Shown: positions 7,275 through 7,752 of the stretch, piece after piece
Numbering within the stretch: the stretch's first letter is position 1
Layout: each line of letters begins with the position of its first letter
Source: Gemmatimonadota bacterium
GTDB lineage: Bacteria; Gemmatimonadota; Gemmatimonadetes; Gemmatimonadales; GWC2-71-9
DNA: 7,752 nucleotides
NCBI GenBank assembly: GCA_003220855.1
Contig: QHTP01000126.1
Coordinates: 1 to 7,752 of the forward strand
Direction of reading: 5' to 3'
Made by a program: the position numbers and the translations under genes
Notes under the pieces: model-generated
Databases searched by the model: none
What the model saw: only the letters and a program-made list of their open reading frames with translations
What the model was told of the DNA's origin: nothing

Positions 7275-7348
7275 CGCGGGGTGGAGCAGTCTGGTAGCTC
7301 GCCGGGCTCATAACCCGGAGGTCGTGGGTTCAAATCCCACCCCCGCTA
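7275..7348 (+). tRNA. Initiator tRNA-fMet (CAT)
   Basis: Anticodon CAT lies at 7309-7311 in loop CTCATAA. Initiator hallmarks are present: three consecutive G-C pairs at the base of the anticodon stem (CCGGG/CCCGG), an A11-U24 pair in the D-stem (GAGC/GCTC), and an unpaired first acceptor position. Here position 1 is C and position 72 is T, a C-U mismatch where E. coli has C-A; the other six acceptor pairs are intact. The T-loop is TTCAAAT and the discriminator A. CCA is not encoded. Confidence 0.95.
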
Positions 7349-7350
7349 TT

Positions 7351-7436
7351 CAAACGCGGAACGCGGAACGTGGAAGGCGGAACAGGCGTCACACGTTCTC
7401 CTGTTCCGCGTTCCCACTTCCGCGTTCCGCGTTTTG
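7351..7436. repeat. Modular inverted repeat built from 7-mers, between tRNA-fMet and tRNA-Val
   Basis: The left arm holds four tandem heptamers (CGCGGAA, CGCGGAA, CGTGGAA, GGCGGAA; 7355-7382) and the right arm four (TTCCGCG, TTCCCAC, TTCCGCG, TTCCGCG; 7404-7431). Arms 7351-7386 and 7400-7436 are near-perfect reverse complements with only single-base gaps and a 13-base loop. The plus strand ends in GTTTTG, so weak terminator activity is possible even though tRNA-Val follows 3 bases later. No coding content was found. Confidence 0.85.
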
Positions 7437-7439
7437 TAC

Positions 7440-7513
7440 GGGCGGTTAGCTCAGCTGGTTAGAGCGCCACGTTGACATCGTGGAGGTCACTAGTTCGAGT
7501 CTAGTACCGCCCA
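7440..7513 (+). tRNA. tRNA-Val (GAC)
   Basis: Acceptor GGGCGGT pairs with ACCGCCC, D-stem GCTC/GAGC, anticodon stem CCACG/CGTGG, and loop TTGACAT has anticodon GAC at 7474-7476. The T-arm is ACTAG-TTCGAGT-CTAGT and the discriminator A. All stems are fully paired. CCA is not encoded. Only three bases separate it from tRNA-Arg, so the two are surely co-transcribed. Confidence 0.97.
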
Positions 7514-7516
7514 CTC

Positions 7517-7590
7517 GCGCCCATAGCTCAACTGGATAGAGCGCTTGACTACGGATCAAGAGGCTGGGGGTTCGAGTCCTCCTGGGCGCA
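7517..7590 (+). tRNA. tRNA-Arg (ACG)
   Basis: Acceptor GCGCCCA pairs with TGGGCGC, anticodon stem CTTGA/TCAAG, and loop CTACGGA has anticodon ACG at 7551-7553. The T-arm GGGGG-TTCGAGT-CCTCC has one G-U pair; the discriminator is A. As in other bacteria, A34 would be expected to be deaminated to inosine by TadA so that CGU, CGC and CGA are read. CCA is not encoded. Confidence 0.97.
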
Positions 7591-7593
7591 TAA

Positions 7594-7692
7594 CGACTAG
7601 ACGGCTAGACGTCGAGACGGCTAGACGCTCAGCGGGTGGCAGTGAAAGCAGTTTCTAGGCGTCTCGACGTCTACACGTCTAGCCGTCTAGCC
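7594..7692. repeat. Modular inverted repeat built from 8-mers, between tRNA-Arg and tRNA-Pro
   Basis: The left arm holds four tandem octamers (CGACTAGA, CGGCTAGA, CGTCGAGA, CGGCTAGA; 7594-7625). The right arm holds TCTAGGCG, TCTCGACG, TCTACACG, TCTAGCCG and a partial TCTAG (7654-7690). Reverse-complement alignment matches best if the right arm carries one extra octamer (TCTACACG). About 28 bases separate the arms. No coding content or tRNA-like fold was found in it. Confidence 0.85.
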
Positions 7693-7695
7693 TTT

Positions 7696-7752
7696 CGGGG
7701 CGTAGCGCAGCCCGGTTAGCGCGCCTGGTTCGGGACCAGGAGGTCGGAGGTT
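7696..7752 (+). tRNA. tRNA-Pro (CGG), 3' end cut by window edge
   Basis: The first 57 bases are present: acceptor 5' strand CGGGGCG, D-stem GCGC/GCGC, anticodon stem CCTGG/CCAGG, and loop TTCGGGA with anticodon CGG at 7731-7733. G37 after the anticodon and a starting C (for a C1-G72 pair) fit bacterial proline tRNA. The window ends in the T-loop, so the acceptor pairing cannot be checked. Confidence 0.93.

Noticed and set aside
7052..7333. Open frame on the minus strand (93 codons) across three tRNA genes
   Set aside because: It is antisense to tRNA-Gly and tRNA-fMet and overlaps tRNA-Ala; its GTRTRDP-type peptide is the well-known spurious translation of tRNA complement.
7400..7436. Strong intrinsic terminator in the tRNA cluster
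   Set aside because: The stem is long enough, but only four T residues follow and another tRNA begins at once, so it was kept as a repeat with possible weak terminator activity.
7351..7692. CRISPR array
   Set aside because: Repeat units are 7-8 bases in direct contact, arranged as inverted arms, with no spacers of regular length and no cas genes.
7351..7692. Insertion sequence or integrated element at the tRNA genes
   Set aside because: There is no transposase or integrase frame and no target duplication, and no duplicated tRNA end was seen.

Overview
The window is GC-rich chromosomal DNA from a diderm (Gram-negative-type) bacterium. The evidence is an MlaEFD phospholipid transport operon, an F-type ATP synthase locus, an RpoD-family sigma factor and tRNA genes that do not encode their 3' CCA. 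Gene content and base composition would fit Gemmatimonadota or another GC-rich, little-cultured phylum. That placement is an impression from the sequence and was not tested by a search.

Minus strand, read right to left: an RpoD-family sigma factor (6862-5864) ends in an intrinsic terminator nested inside a modular inverted repeat. A tightly packed run follows: mlaE (permease), mlaF (ATPase), mlaD (MCE protein), a Nudix hydrolase, and a helix-turn-helix protein with a degenerate receiver-like N-terminus. These genes overlap by 4 bases or lie 3 bases apart. After a 61-base spacer come atpA and the 5' part of atpG, which runs off the left edge. The spacer holds a perfect TGTGA-N6-TCACA palindrome that overlaps an extended -10-like element. 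Seven genes from mlaE to atpG therefore point the same way with no obvious terminator between them, and atpH/atpF are not directly upstream of atpA as they are in the classical atp operon.

Plus strand, right side: a strong sigma70-type promoter (TTGACA, 17-base spacer, TAAGAT, GC-rich discriminator) at 6934-6962 faces a cluster of six tRNA genes: Ala(GGC), Gly(GCC), fMet(CAT), Val(GAC), Arg(ACG) and Pro(CGG, cut by the right edge). It diverges from the sigma gene.

The most unusual signal is not a gene. Three intergenic spacers (5759-5861, 7351-7436, 7594-7692) each hold a long inverted repeat whose arms are built from tandem 7- or 8-base words. The words differ from spacer to spacer (7-mers of the type CGCGGAA, 8-mers of the type CGGCTAGA, alternating 8- and 7-mers such as TGGCGTCG/TGGAACG), but the architecture is the same. 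Two of the three sit between tRNA genes and one surrounds the sigma-gene terminator. This may be a modular palindromic repeat family, and it is the best candidate here for something not previously described. No complete defence, phage or mobile-element system is visible. No stretch longer than 300 bases lacks a gene.
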